A stretch of 64,000 nt of DNA from Lachnospiraceae bacterium (GTDB taxonomy: Bacteria; Bacillota; Clostridia; Lachnospirales; Lachnospiraceae). The stretch spans positions 1-64,000 of the forward strand of contig CAAFWV010000031.1 in assembly GCA_900766815.1 (NCBI GenBank), given 5' to 3'. A program made the position numbers and the translations under genes. The notes below the pieces were generated by a model. That model did not search any database. It was not told where the DNA came from and saw nothing but the letters and a program-made list of their open reading frames with translations. Below, piece by piece: positions 8,987 to 17,082 of the stretch (position 1 is the first letter of the stretch; each line of letters begins with the position of its first letter).

Positions 8987-9769
8987 ATGATAAATCTAGT
9001 ATTCGATTTGAAGAATCTGGAATACTTTTTATGCATTCTGATAAGAATTACCGGATTCGTGTTTACAGCCCCGATTTTTTCGCAAAGGGGAATACCGAGA
9101 CAATTCAAGGTGGTATTCTCGATTTTTCTTGCGGGCCTGATATACGGAACGATGGGTAGTCATTCCAATCTTCAGTATCAGACTATATGGGGATATTCCC
9201 TCATAATAATTAAAGAAGCAGTGACAGGACTATTAATAGGACTGTCTGTATCAATCTGCACTACCATTGTGGACTTTGCCGGCAGGATTATTGATATGGA
9301 GGCCGGTCTTTCTATGGTTAATCTTATGGACCCGGCAACCAACCAGATGGTCAGTGTATCAGGAGCAATATATCAGTATGGAGTTATGCTGATGCTGCTG
9401 CTTACGGGAATGCACAGATATTTTATACAGGCGCTTGCAGAGACCTTCGTTCTGATACCGGTCAACGGAGCAATATTCAATACGGACAAGCTGCTTAATG
9501 CAATAGTTATGTTCATGAGTGATTATATTAAGATCGGATTCAGGATCTGTCTGCCGGTATTTGCAGTTATGCTGTTGCTCAATGCTGTGCTTGGAATCAT
9601 GGCACGTGTTGCACCACAGATGAATATGTTCTCTGTCGGTATGCAGCTAAAGGTTTTGGTTGGATTATGTGCGATATTCTTGACTATCGGCATGCTGCCG
9701 TCGATATCCAACATAATATTCAGAGAGATGAAGGTACTTATTACTACCTTTGTAGACGTAATGACCTAG
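8987..9769 (+). CDS. fliR: Flagellar export gate protein FliR
   Basis: A 260-residue polytopic membrane protein with the FliR pattern: LIRITGFVFTAPIFSQRGIPRQFK near the N-terminus, LIGLSVSICTTIVDFAGRIIDMEAGLSMVNLMDP in the middle, and the late ARVAPQMNMFSVGMQLKV segment. No ribosome binding site is visible ahead of the ATG, which lies one base after the fliQ stop, so translational coupling is likely. Its last 103 bases overlap the nominal reading frame of flhB (see that entry). Confidence 0.95.
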   Translation: MINLVFDLKNLEYFLCILIRITGFVFTAPIFSQRGIPRQFKVVFSIFLAGLIYGTMGSHSNLQYQTIWGYSLIIIKEAVTGLLIGLSVSICTTIVDFAGRIIDMEAGLSMVNLMDPATNQMVSVSGAIYQYGVMLMLLLTGMHRYFIQALAETFVLIPVNGAIFNTDKLLNAIVMFMSDYIKIGFRICLPVFAVMLLLNAVLGIMARVAPQMNMFSVGMQLKVLVGLCAIFLTIGMLPSISNIIFREMKVLITTFVDVMT

Positions 9770-10881
9770 AGAAGCTTCCGCTTAATCTTCAGTTCTTCGC
9801 AAAGGACGGTCCCGGCGGTGAGAAAACCGAGGAGCCTACGGCCAAGAAGCTTGAGGATGCCAGGAAGGAAGGACAGGTTGCCAAGTCAAGAGAAATTGCC
9901 AACGGGTTAGGCTTACTAGCCCTTTTTCTGCTGTTAAAATTCATGGTAGGAAGCATTGGAACCAGGTTCCTTGAATCCTTCAGCATGGTATATAACAGGA
10001 TTCCGGTGATATGCAGGCTTAACGGCGGAACCTCACCCATGGGAGATATAAGCATATTGCTTAGAACGGTAATGCTTAGACTCTTAATTATCCTGCTTCC
10101 CATCTTGCTTATAGGCTTTGCGGTAGCTTTCATAAGCGACCTCTTCCAGGTTAAATGGCGTCCGACTACCAAGCCTCTGCAGCCCAAGTTCAGTAAGCTC
10201 AATCCGCTGAACGGTTTTAAGAAAATATTCTCAGCTCAGTCGCTGGTGGAACTGGTTAAATCAATAGCTAAGATTCTGCTGATAGCATTGGTTTCCTATT
10301 CGTATATCAAGGACAAGGGTGCTCTGCTCTATGCTCTTTATGATATGTCGATGATGCAGGCGGTCAATCTTATCGGTGAGACGGTAATCGACCTCGGAAT
10401 AAGAATATCGGCAATATATATGATAATTGCCGGTGCAGACTTCATGTATCAGAAGTATAAGTTTAAGAATGACATGAAGATGACAAAGCAGGAGGTCAAG
10501 GAAGAATACAAGAATGCTGAAGGAGATCCTGAGATTAAGGGTAAGATTAAGGCCAGGATGCGTGAGGCCTCCCAGAGAAGAATGATGCAGGCCATTCCCA
10601 AGGCGGATGTTGTCATCACCAACCCGACCCACTATGCCGTGGCAATTCAGTATGATACAGAGGTTGCACCTGCACCCATTGTGGTAGCCAAGGGTAGCGA
10701 CTATCTGGCACAGAAAATCAAGGAAATAGCCAGAGAGAACAACATTGAGATTGTGGAGGACAAGCCGCTTGCACGAATGCTCTATGCCAATGTAGATGTT
10801 GATAAGCAGATTCCGCCGGAGCTCTATCAGGCGGTTGCTGAGGTACTTGCCATGGTTTACCACGCCCAGGGCAGGGTATAG
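9667..10881 (+). CDS. flhB: Flagellar export switch protein FlhB
   Basis: FlhB sits beside the export gate and switches substrate class by self-cleavage. The NPTH cleavage motif (VVITNPTHYAVAI) is present, as are the N-terminal GEKTEEPTAKKLEDARKEGQVAKS segment, four membrane helices and the basic linker. The start is odd. The only ATG, GTG or TTG in frame ahead of the conserved LNLQFFAKDGPGG is the ATG at 9667, deep inside fliR, and it would give about 35 residues unlike FlhB. Initiation may instead use a non-canonical codon near 9718-9781 or depend on fliR translation. The 5' boundary given is therefore the longest possibility. Confidence 0.92.
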   Translation: MCDILDYRHAAVDIQHNIQRDEGTYYYLCRRNDLEKLPLNLQFFAKDGPGGEKTEEPTAKKLEDARKEGQVAKSREIANGLGLLALFLLLKFMVGSIGTRFLESFSMVYNRIPVICRLNGGTSPMGDISILLRTVMLRLLIILLPILLIGFAVAFISDLFQVKWRPTTKPLQPKFSKLNPLNGFKKIFSAQSLVELVKSIAKILLIALVSYSYIKDKGALLYALYDMSMMQAVNLIGETVIDLGIRISAIYMIIAGADFMYQKYKFKNDMKMTKQEVKEEYKNAEGDPEIKGKIKARMREASQRRMMQAIPKADVVITNPTHYAVAIQYDTEVAPAPIVVAKGSDYLAQKIKEIARENNIEIVEDKPLARMLYANVDVDKQIPPELYQAVAEVLAMVYHAQGRV

Positions 10882-10935
10882 ATTAATTAAAAACCGCGTG
10901 GACTAACATTAATGATTTGACGGAAAGGAGGAAAT

Positions 10936-12978
10936 ATGCTTAAGAAATTCGGCGCTGATATAGGAGTAGCTCTATATGTGCTCACTGCCTTTATCATGTT
11001 CATCATATCTATTCCCTCCTGGCTGCTTGATATATTTCTTGCAATAAATATATCACTTGCATTCACTATTCTGTTCACTGCAATGTTCAGTAAGGAAGTA
11101 CTCGATATGAGCTATTTCCCTACGGTATTGCTCTTTACAACAATATTCAGAATCGGTCTTAACGTATCATCTACTAAGCTGATTCTGCAAACAGGAAATC
11201 CGGGTAACGTTGTTCAGACCTTCGGTCAATATGTAGGTGGCGGTGATCTTATTATCGGTACCATTGTATTCATCATCCTTATTGTCATCCAGTTCATGGT
11301 TATCAATAAGGGTTCGGAAAGAGTAGCCGAGGTTACAGCCAGATTCACCCTGGATGCCATGCCCGGTAAGCAGATGGCTATTGATGCCGACCTTAACACA
11401 GGAGCCATCAATGATGCTGAAGCTAAGAGAAGAAGAGATAAGATTCAGCAGGAGAGCAGCTTCTTCGGTTCCATGGATGGTGCCGTGAAGTACGTTAAGG
11501 GAGATGCTACGGCCGGTCTTCTGATAACCCTTGTCAATATCGTCGGCGGTATCGCAATGGGAATGTTAAGACAGGGACTGGATATAAATACAGCTCTTTC
11601 GAAATATACAATTCTTACAATCGGTGACGGACTTGTATCGCAGATTCCGTCGCTTCTAATATCACTTGCAACAGGTATCCTGGTAACAAAGGGAAGCAAG
11701 GAGGCGGACTTCGGTTCGGTGCTTATCAGGCAGCTCTTCGGTATCCCCAAGGTACTGTATATGGTTGGCGGTGTTATTATCTTCCTGGGAATTGCTACAC
11801 CACTTAATCCGCTTATATTCATTACTCTTGGCGTTGTCTTCATTGTTGTCGGAAGAATAATCGCAGGTACGATAGAGGTATCCAAGATAGAGGATGAAAG
11901 TGTTGAAGAGGAGATGGCTGCAGAAGAAATCAGGCAGCCTGAGAATGTTAATTCTCTGCTCCAGGTAGATCCTATTGAGCTTGAATTCGGATATGGCATT
12001 ATTCCCCTTGCGGATGTCAATCAGGGTGGAGATCTTCTTGACAGAGTAGTTATGATTCGAAGACAGATTGCACTTGAGCTTGGTACGGTTGTACCTATAA
12101 TCCGACTGAGAGATAATATCCAGCTCAATCCGAATCAGTACATCATTAAGATAAAGGGTATACAGGTGAGTGAAGGCGAGATTCTGTTTGACCATTATAT
12201 GGCCATGGATCCGGGATATGCCGAAGGAGAGATAACAGGTATTCCTACCTTTGAGCCCTCCTTCCATCTGCCTGCAGTATGGATAAGTGAGAACCAGAGG
12301 GAGAGAGCTGAGAGTATGGGCTATACTGTTGTAGATCCGCCTTCAATCATTGCTACCCATCTGACCCAGGTAATAAGGGAACATATTGCAGAGCTTCTGT
12401 CACGTCAGGATACACAGAATCTGATAAACAACTTAAAAGAGGGCAATCCGACATTGGTCGAGGAGCTTGTGCCCAAGCTGCTCTCTGTCGGCGAAATACA
12501 GAAGGTATTGCAGAATCTGCTTAAGGAGGCGGTCTCAATCAGAGATTTACTTACAATATTTGAGACTTTGGCAGATTATGCTCCGACTACAAGGGATTGT
12601 GACATTCTGACTGAGTATGTGAGACAGTCTCTTAAGCGTGCAATCAGTAATAAGTTCTTCCCAAGCAATGAGACCACCAGTGTGGTTACACTGGATCCTA
12701 AGCTTGAACAGAAGATTATGAGTTGTGTAAAGCAGACAGAACAGGGGGCATATCTTAACCTTGATCCGGATACAACAAAGACAATAATATCCAGTGTTGA
12801 GTCTGAGGTTAAGAAGATGGAGGAGGCAGGTAAGACTCCTATAGTTATTACATCGCCCATTGTCAGAATCTACTTCAAACGCCTTACAGAGGATTACTTT
12901 AAGGACCTCATTGTGGTATCATATAATGAGGTGGAATCTAATGTAGAATTGCAGTCGATGGGAATGATTACTGCATAG
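10936..12978 (+). CDS. flhA: Flagellar export protein FlhA
   Basis: FlhA forms the nonameric export ring that docks chaperone-substrate complexes. The 680-residue protein has an N-terminal domain of about eight membrane helices (residues 8-310) with the FHIPEP signature region RFTLDAMPGKQMAIDADLNTGAI. The large cytoplasmic domain (about 340-680) contains DPIELEFGYGIIPLAD and a C-terminal part rich in helices. The AAAGGAGG site upstream supports the ATG. It begins 54 bases after flhB. Confidence 0.97.
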   Translation: MLKKFGADIGVALYVLTAFIMFIISIPSWLLDIFLAINISLAFTILFTAMFSKEVLDMSYFPTVLLFTTIFRIGLNVSSTKLILQTGNPGNVVQTFGQYVGGGDLIIGTIVFIILIVIQFMVINKGSERVAEVTARFTLDAMPGKQMAIDADLNTGAINDAEAKRRRDKIQQESSFFGSMDGAVKYVKGDATAGLLITLVNIVGGIAMGMLRQGLDINTALSKYTILTIGDGLVSQIPSLLISLATGILVTKGSKEADFGSVLIRQLFGIPKVLYMVGGVIIFLGIATPLNPLIFITLGVVFIVVGRIIAGTIEVSKIEDESVEEEMAAEEIRQPENVNSLLQVDPIELEFGYGIIPLADVNQGGDLLDRVVMIRRQIALELGTVVPIIRLRDNIQLNPNQYIIKIKGIQVSEGEILFDHYMAMDPGYAEGEITGIPTFEPSFHLPAVWISENQRERAESMGYTVVDPPSIIATHLTQVIREHIAELLSRQDTQNLINNLKEGNPTLVEELVPKLLSVGEIQKVLQNLLKEAVSIRDLLTIFETLADYAPTTRDCDILTEYVRQSLKRAISNKFFPSNETTSVVTLDPKLEQKIMSCVKQTEQGAYLNLDPDTTKTIISSVESEVKKMEEAGKTPIVITSPIVRIYFKRLTEDYFKDLIVVSYNEVESNVELQSMGMITA

Positions 12979-13002
12979 ATTATTTATTTGGGGAATATTT
13001 CT

Positions 13003-14313
13003 ATGATTATTAAGAAATATCAGGGAAAAAATGAATCAGAGGCTACAGAGCTTGCCAAGAAGGAGCTTGGTGAGTCTGTTGTTATTATGAATGTCAGAAC
13101 CTTTAAGCCCAAGGGGCTTAAAGGCTTTTTTCAAGGCACTAAGGTTGAGGTGACGGTTGCTCTTGAAGAGGAGACTGAGAGACCCCAGCCCAAGCCGCCT
13201 ACAATGACTGCCTTAGAGCAGTTGGCTAAGAAACAGCAGGAGATCAATGAGAAGAGGAAACTAGAGGAGACAGGCGCCAGACCGGTAAGACCGGCAAGGA
13301 CTGTAACTCCGTCAGCAGAAGCGCCGGTTCATATTGATATTAAGGCTGATGACAGTGAAACTGTAAATATTCTGCCAGCCAATAAGCAGGAATCCTTAGA
13401 GGAGAAGCTCGATTCACTTGAGACTCTGCTTCGTGGCAAGCTTGAGGACGGCAGTGTGCAGGAAGATAAGAGTGAGTCTGCTGCAGTGAAGAATAAGCAG
13501 AAGGAACAGTCTGATGAGCAGATAAAGTTTACCAAGCTTCTCTATAATATGATGATTGACAATGAAGTTCATGAAAAGTATGCCAATGCAATCATTGAGG
13601 AGGCTGAGAAGAGCAATAAGCCCAATATGCCCTTCGATTATATGCTTACCAATATATATCAGAAGATGATCCTTAAGTTTGGTAACACTTCTGAGATATC
13701 GCCCGCAGGCAAGGGTGCCAAGGTTGTCTTCTTCGTAGGACCCACAGGTGTCGGTAAGACCACAACCATAGCTAAGATTGCTAGTAAGCTATGCGTTGAG
13801 GACAAGAAAAAGGTAGCTCTTCTTACGGCAGATACCTACAGAATTGCTGCGGCGGAGCAGCTAAGAACCTATGCCAATATTCTGGAGGTACCATTCAGAA
13901 TCATATACTCTGCTGCTGAAATCGAGCAGGCTTATGAAGAATTCAATTCCTATGACTATATATTGGTGGATACTGCAGGCCATTCACATCACAATGAGGA
14001 GCAGCGAAATAATACCAACCTCATCATCCACGGAGTAGATGATATAGCTGAAAGTGAGGTTTATCTCGTACTTAGTGCCACAACCAAGTATCGTGATCTT
14101 GTTGATATTGCGGATACCTATAAGGAAATGAGCGATTACAGGATTATCTTTACCAAGCTTGACGAGACAACAGCTCTCGGCAACCTGCTTAATCTCCGCC
14201 TGTATACAGGATGTGAACTCAGCTATGTCACCTATGGACAGAATGTTCCGGATGATATAGACAGGTTCAATCCCCAGACTACCGTCAAATCTATTCTGGG
14301 CGGACAGAAATAG
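13003..14313 (+). CDS. flhF: SRP-type GTPase FlhF
   Basis: FlhF is a signal-recognition-type GTPase that sets flagellar position and number. The start at ATG 13003 gives MIIKKYQGKNESEA, the standard FlhF N-terminus; an upstream in-frame TTG (12988) overlaps the ribosome binding site. Residues about 60-175 are a charged linker (B domain), followed by the NG domain with FVGPTGVGKTTTIAKIA (G1), TADTYRIAAAEQL (G2) and TKLDETTALG. The G3 motif reads DTAGHSH where most SRP GTPases have DTAGR. 436 residues. Confidence 0.95.
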   Translation: MIIKKYQGKNESEATELAKKELGESVVIMNVRTFKPKGLKGFFQGTKVEVTVALEEETERPQPKPPTMTALEQLAKKQQEINEKRKLEETGARPVRPARTVTPSAEAPVHIDIKADDSETVNILPANKQESLEEKLDSLETLLRGKLEDGSVQEDKSESAAVKNKQKEQSDEQIKFTKLLYNMMIDNEVHEKYANAIIEEAEKSNKPNMPFDYMLTNIYQKMILKFGNTSEISPAGKGAKVVFFVGPTGVGKTTTIAKIASKLCVEDKKKVALLTADTYRIAAAEQLRTYANILEVPFRIIYSAAEIEQAYEEFNSYDYILVDTAGHSHHNEEQRNNTNLIIHGVDDIAESEVYLVLSATTKYRDLVDIADTYKEMSDYRIIFTKLDETTALGNLLNLRLYTGCELSYVTYGQNVPDDIDRFNPQTTVKSILGGQK

Positions 14314-14336
14314 TTTTTTGCAAGGAGCACATATTT

Positions 14337-15224
14337 ATGGATCAGGCTCAACAGTTACGTAATATAGTTAAAGCCAACAGTCCGACTTCCAGCCGCCCCT
14401 TAGCCAGAGTTATTACCGTTACAAGCGGCAAAGGAGGCGTGGGCAAATCCAATACGGCAATCAATCTTGCGATTCAGTTCCGTAAGATGGGACAGCGTGT
14501 AATCATCCTTGATGCGGACTTCGGACTTGCCAATATAGAGATCATGTTCGGCACTGTACCTAAGCACAATCTATGCGACCTGATATATCAGGGTAAGAAT
14601 ATCAAGGAAATCATCACCTGGGGACCGGGAGATGTTGGGTTTATTTCAGGCGGCTCGGGAATTGCCGGACTTTCGAACCTAAGTCGTGATTATCTTGTAT
14701 ATATAATACAGAACCTGGCAGAGCTTGATGCCATTGCCGATGTTATTATCATTGATACAGGAGCCGGCATATCGGATGCGGTATTGGAGTTCCTGGTGGC
14801 AAGCGGAGAGATACTGCTTGTGACAACGCCGGAACCCACATCCATAACAGACTCATATTCATTGCTTAAAGCACTTAACAGACATCCGAGGTTTTCTAAG
14901 GAAGCCTCTCAGATAAAAGTGATAGCCAATAAGGTCGACAGGGATGAAGCGGGACTCGCACTTTTTAACAAATTAAATGTGGTGGTGCAGAGATATCTTA
15001 AACTGCCGATATCGTATCTCGGTACAGTTCCGCAGGATGAGAAGCTGAGTCAGGCTGTTATGCAGCAGACACCGGTTTCGCTTGCAAATCCGCAGGCTAA
15101 GTCGGCGAAGGCATATGAAAGAATAGCTGCGGTTCTTATGAACAAGGAGCTGAGCGGAAATGTTAAGAAGAGGGGAATGGCAGCCTTTTTCTCACATATA
15201 GTTACGGGTAAGAAGCTGGATTAA
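14337..15224 (+). CDS. flhG: MinD-like ATPase FlhG (YlxH)
   Basis: A 295-residue ParA/MinD-type ATPase that partners FlhF in flagellar number control. The N-terminal MDQAQQLRNIV helix is the type seen in FlhG for FlhF GTPase activation. The deviant Walker A VTSGKGGVGKSNTAINLA is at residues 28-45, the switch region ILDADFGLANIEIMFG follows, and IIIDTGAGIS is the Walker B. An AAGGAGC site is upstream of the ATG. Confidence 0.95.
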   Translation: MDQAQQLRNIVKANSPTSSRPLARVITVTSGKGGVGKSNTAINLAIQFRKMGQRVIILDADFGLANIEIMFGTVPKHNLCDLIYQGKNIKEIITWGPGDVGFISGGSGIAGLSNLSRDYLVYIIQNLAELDAIADVIIIDTGAGISDAVLEFLVASGEILLVTTPEPTSITDSYSLLKALNRHPRFSKEASQIKVIANKVDRDEAGLALFNKLNVVVQRYLKLPISYLGTVPQDEKLSQAVMQQTPVSLANPQAKSAKAYERIAAVLMNKELSGNVKKRGMAAFFSHIVTGKKLD

Positions 15225-15252
15225 AATTTACTCTGTTAAGAGGGAATTGCCG

Positions 15253-15966
15253 ATGATTGAAAAATATGTTTTTCCCGGTCAGAGGGTGGAACTTAAAGCG
15301 GTAAATGCCAAGGAAGGCGAAAAGAATAAAACACATACTACCAAGGTCTATGATGTCGTTGGTGAAGATAGAATAGAGATCCTCATGCCCCTGGAGCAGA
15401 CGAAGCTTATTCTTCTGCCGGTGGATGGAGAATATGAGCTGTTCTTCTATGCCGGAGCTGTTCTGTATGAATGCGTAGCCAGGGTAATAGACAGATATAA
15501 GAGCAACAATGTCTATATTCTTTTAATGGAATTCGAGACAAACCTACGTAAATTTCAGAGAAGAGAGTATTACAGATACAGCTGTGCTCTGGAGATGGAC
15601 TCGCGTACCATCTGTGAGGAGGAGATTGCCAACGAGGACCGTCATGAGTATGCTCTGGTTCCGGGTCTTCCTCTTAAGAGAAGCATTATTGTGGACATCA
15701 GTGGCGGCGGACTCAGATTCATATCAGACTATAAATATGAGAAAGACAGTGTGATTCTGTGCCATTATACCCTTATGATTAAGGGAGAGACGAAGGAGTT
15801 TGATCTTGTCAGCAAAATCCTGGATGTGAAGGAAATCACTACAGGGAAGGGTGGCTATGAACACAGGGTTCAGTATCTGAATGCCCATAGTCAGGACAGG
15901 GAAGAGATAATCCAGTATATTTTTGATGAAGAGAGAAAAAACAGGAAAAAAGAGCGTGGTTTTTAG
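15253..15966 (+). CDS. PilZ/YcgR-type flagellar brake protein
   Basis: A 237-residue protein with an N-terminal YcgR-like beta domain (residues 1-100) and a C-terminal PilZ domain. The c-di-GMP motifs are visible: RREYYRYSC (RxxxR) near 103-110 and DISGGGLRF (D/NxSxxG) about residue 145. Such proteins slow or stop the motor when c-di-GMP is high, by binding the stator or switch. The ATG at 15253 is eight bases from AGAGGG; the in-frame TTG at 15247 is too close. It lies between flhG and cheB, pointing to a motility role. Confidence 0.88.
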   Translation: MIEKYVFPGQRVELKAVNAKEGEKNKTHTTKVYDVVGEDRIEILMPLEQTKLILLPVDGEYELFFYAGAVLYECVARVIDRYKSNNVYILLMEFETNLRKFQRREYYRYSCALEMDSRTICEEEIANEDRHEYALVPGLPLKRSIIVDISGGGLRFISDYKYEKDSVILCHYTLMIKGETKEFDLVSKILDVKEITTGKGGYEHRVQYLNAHSQDREEIIQYIFDEERKNRKKERGF

Positions 15967-15993
15967 TTAATGATAAGCCTAAACGGAGGGATG

Positions 15994-17082
15994 ATGAAAA
16001 AAATCCTGCTTGTTGACGACTCTGCACTCATGAGAAGGGTGCTAAGTGATATAATTAATTCTGACGACAGATTCCATGTAGAAAAGGAAGCCAAGAATGG
16101 TTTGGAAGCCCTTGAGATTCTGAGGACTGAGGCCTTCGACGGAGTGGTTCTTGATGTGAATATGCCCAAGATGGACGGCATAGAACTTCTGAGGGCTCTG
16201 GCGAGTGAGGGAATCAGTGCAAGAATCCTAATGGCAAGTACCCTTACCATGGATGGAGCCAAGGTTACTCTTGATGCTCTTGAGCTTGGAGCCCTGGATT
16301 TCATTCATAAGCCGGAATGGTCTTACAAATGTAAGGAGAATGATTTCGACAAGGAGCTTCTGGATACTCTGTATGCGGTATGTAATGCCAAACTTAAAAG
16401 TGTTGCTCCGGTTAAGCCTGTTAGCAGGAAGAAGATTGAGATTCAGACCGGAGTTGAGCAGTTAGTCAGGAAGAAGGCAGCATCAATTACCGGCAACAGA
16501 CTTGTGGCAATTGCAATCTCAACAGGTGGCCCCAAGTCATTGCAGTCAGTCATTCCGTTTTTGCCTGAAGATCTCAATGCACCGGTTGTAATAGTACAGC
16601 ATATGCCGGTTGGGTTCACTGAGAGCTTAGCGCAGAGAATGGATACCATCTCAAGAATTGCGGTATCCGAGGCTAAGGAGGGCGAGATTCTTGAGAACGG
16701 CCATGTGTATATTGCCAGAGGCGGACAGCATCTGAAGCTTGTTAAGTCAGGTAAGGGAAGCAGGGTTCATTATTCGGATGAGCCGCCCAGGGAAGGTGTT
16801 AAGCCTTCTGCAAATTATATGTATGAGTCATTGGCAGACAGCGGATATGATGAAATTGTCTGTGTTGTAATGACCGGTATGGGTGCCGACGGAACAGAGG
16901 GTATAAGGAATCTTAAGTTAAAGAAGAAGGTATACTGTATTTCACAGGAGAAGAACAGTTGTATTGTGTATGGAATGCCTAAGGCAGCTGACAGAGCGGG
17001 GCTCACTGACGCATCGGTTGAGTTGGGCAACATTGCACAGGAGATTATATTACACGTGGGGGTAATGCAAAATGGATGTTAG
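15994..17082 (+). CDS. cheB: Chemotaxis methylesterase CheB
   Basis: CheB removes methyl groups from (and can deamidate) chemoreceptors. Its receiver domain (1-125) has LLVDDSALMRR and phosphoacceptor VVLDVNMPKMDG. The C-terminal methylesterase domain has the active serine in IAISTGGPKSLQS, histidine in VIVQHMPVGFT and aspartate in VMTGMGADG. The start is ambiguous: ATG at 15991 or 15994 (GGAGGG ends at 15990) or 15970. 15994 gives the usual MKKILLVDD. No cheR is in this window. The end overlaps cheA by 11 bases. Confidence 0.95.
   Translation: MKKILLVDDSALMRRVLSDIINSDDRFHVEKEAKNGLEALEILRTEAFDGVVLDVNMPKMDGIELLRALASEGISARILMASTLTMDGAKVTLDALELGALDFIHKPEWSYKCKENDFDKELLDTLYAVCNAKLKSVAPVKPVSRKKIEIQTGVEQLVRKKAASITGNRLVAIAISTGGPKSLQSVIPFLPEDLNAPVVIVQHMPVGFTESLAQRMDTISRIAVSEAKEGEILENGHVYIARGGQHLKLVKSGKGSRVHYSDEPPREGVKPSANYMYESLADSGYDEIVCVVMTGMGADGTEGIRNLKLKKKVYCISQEKNSCIVYGMPKAADRAGLTDASVELGNIAQEIILHVGVMQNGC

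Noticed and set aside
11445..12020. Minus-strand frames opposite flhA
   Set aside because: Antisense to a well-conserved gene; Ser/Thr/Ile-rich composition typical of shadow frames.
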